Source: an uncultured Blastococcus sp.
Lineage (GTDB): Bacteria > Actinomycetota > Actinomycetes > Mycobacteriales > Antricoccaceae
DNA length: 6,151 bases
Assembly: GCA_946221975.1 (NCBI GenBank)
Contig: CAMIGT010000096.1
Span: 1-6,151 of the forward strand
Direction: 5' to 3'
Positions 5,704-6,151 of this stretch are shown here, in pieces (the first letter of the stretch is position 1; the number at the start of each line of letters is the position of its first letter). Under the pieces are notes generated by a model. It was not told where the DNA came from. It did not search any database and saw only the letters and a list, made by a program, of their open reading frames with translations. The position numbers and the translations under genes are program-made.

Positions 5704-6151
5704 GCCAGCTACGGGGCACCGACCTGAAGCGGCTGCATCGCGGGTGGAAGCGCACCGACCCGCCACCGCTGGCGCTGATCCTGGAGTCGGTCGCCTCGCC
5801 GTGGAACGTCGGCGCGCTGGTGCGCACCGCCGCCGCGCTTGGCGTCGACCAGCTCTATCTGGTCGGTGACACCGCCTCGCCGCGCTCGCCGAAGACGCAG
5901 AAGACGGCGCTCGGTACGGACCGCTACCTGCGCTGGGGTGAGTACGCCGACGGGCCGGCCGCGATCGCCGCCGCTCACGAAGACGGCTACTTCGTCGTTG
6001 CCGTCGAGCTCGCCTCAGAGGCTGTCCCGATGCATCTGCTCGAGCTCGACCGACCGGTCGCGCTGCTGCTCGGTCACGAGGACCGCGGCGTGACGGCGGC
6101 GTCGTTGGCGGCCGCCGATGCGGTCGGTTTCCTGCCGCAGATAGGCAAAGC
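5700..6151 (+). CDS. SpoU/TrmH-family RNA 2'-O-ribose methyltransferase, 3' end missing
   Basis: The first 150 codons of a SPOUT-class enzyme that methylates the 2'-OH of a ribose in tRNA or rRNA using S-adenosylmethionine. It begins with ATG in an ATGA overlap with the preceding methyltransferase stop, so it is very likely translationally coupled to it. Visible motifs are motif 1, NVGALVRTAAALG (36-48), with the Asn and Arg conserved in the family (N36, R42); LYLVGDTASP (52-61); motif 2, ALLLGHEDRGV (121-131), with the glycine and Glu of the GxE signature; and the beginning of motif 3, FLPQIGK (144-150). The rest of motif 3 and the trefoil-knot helix lie past 6151. There is little sequence before the catalytic domain (about 23 residues), so no L30e-like substrate-binding domain like that of RlmB is present, which points to a TrmH- or TrmL-like short form. 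Which tRNA or rRNA position is modified cannot be told from the fragment. Confidence 0.9.
   Translation, partial: MSQLRGTDLKRLHRGWKRTDPPPLALILESVASPWNVGALVRTAAALGVDQLYLVGDTASPRSPKTQKTALGTDRYLRWGEYADGPAAIAAAHEDGYFVVAVELASEAVPMHLLELDRPVALLLGHEDRGVTAASLAAADAVGFLPQIGK

Noticed and set aside
3883..5766. A 627-codon open frame on the minus strand opposite the lipoprotein and methyltransferase genes
   Set aside because: Its translation is Arg-rich, low in recognisable motifs and spans two genes and a promoter on the other strand. It is the usual antisense shadow of GC-rich codon use.

Overview
The window is a gene-dense, very GC-rich stretch with strong G/C preference at third codon positions, GTG and TTG starts next to ATG, and start sites without ribosome binding sites sitting just after TANNNT -10 boxes. 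Together these point to an actinobacterium. Six protein genes fill almost the whole window; the two at the edges are cut off. I see no RNA gene, insertion sequence, CRISPR array or phage gene, and no gene-free stretch longer than about 95 bases.

Layout. Positions 1-1197 (minus strand) hold the N-terminal 399 codons of an FAD-dependent glycerol-3-phosphate dehydrogenase (GlpD). A 95-base divergent control region (1198-1292) carries a -10 box for each direction and a 12-base inverted repeat between them. On the plus strand follow an alkyldihydroxyacetonephosphate synthase-like flavoprotein (1293-2948, TTG start), a diacylglycerol/lipid kinase overlapping it by 8 bases (2941-3852), and an exported lipoprotein with a DUF4185-like (GH183-like) beta-propeller domain (3892-5034). 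A separate two-gene unit then begins: an RsmC/YbxB-like methyltransferase (5065-5703) whose GTG lies exactly where transcription from a TAGACT box should begin, and a SpoU/TrmH-type RNA 2'-O-ribose methyltransferase joined by an ATGA overlap (5700 to beyond 6151).

How the genes may work together. The first four genes centre on the glycerol-3-phosphate/dihydroxyacetone-phosphate node and on cell-envelope lipids. GlpD makes DHAP from glycerol 3-phosphate. The AGPS-like enzyme would, if it is a true AGPS, swap the acyl group of acyl-DHAP for an alkyl chain. The lipid kinase would return diacylglycerol-type lipid to phosphatidic acid. The lipoprotein would act outside the membrane, perhaps on an arabinose-containing or other envelope glycan. 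From memory, this order resembles the Mycobacterium tuberculosis Rv2249c (glpD1) / Rv2251 (flavoprotein) / Rv2252 (diacylglycerol kinase) neighbourhood, but without the TetR regulator gene Rv2250c. The last two genes are RNA-modification housekeeping genes and appear unrelated. The most interesting ideas are a possible ether-lipid function for the AGPS-kinase pair and the uncharacterised propeller lipoprotein beside it.
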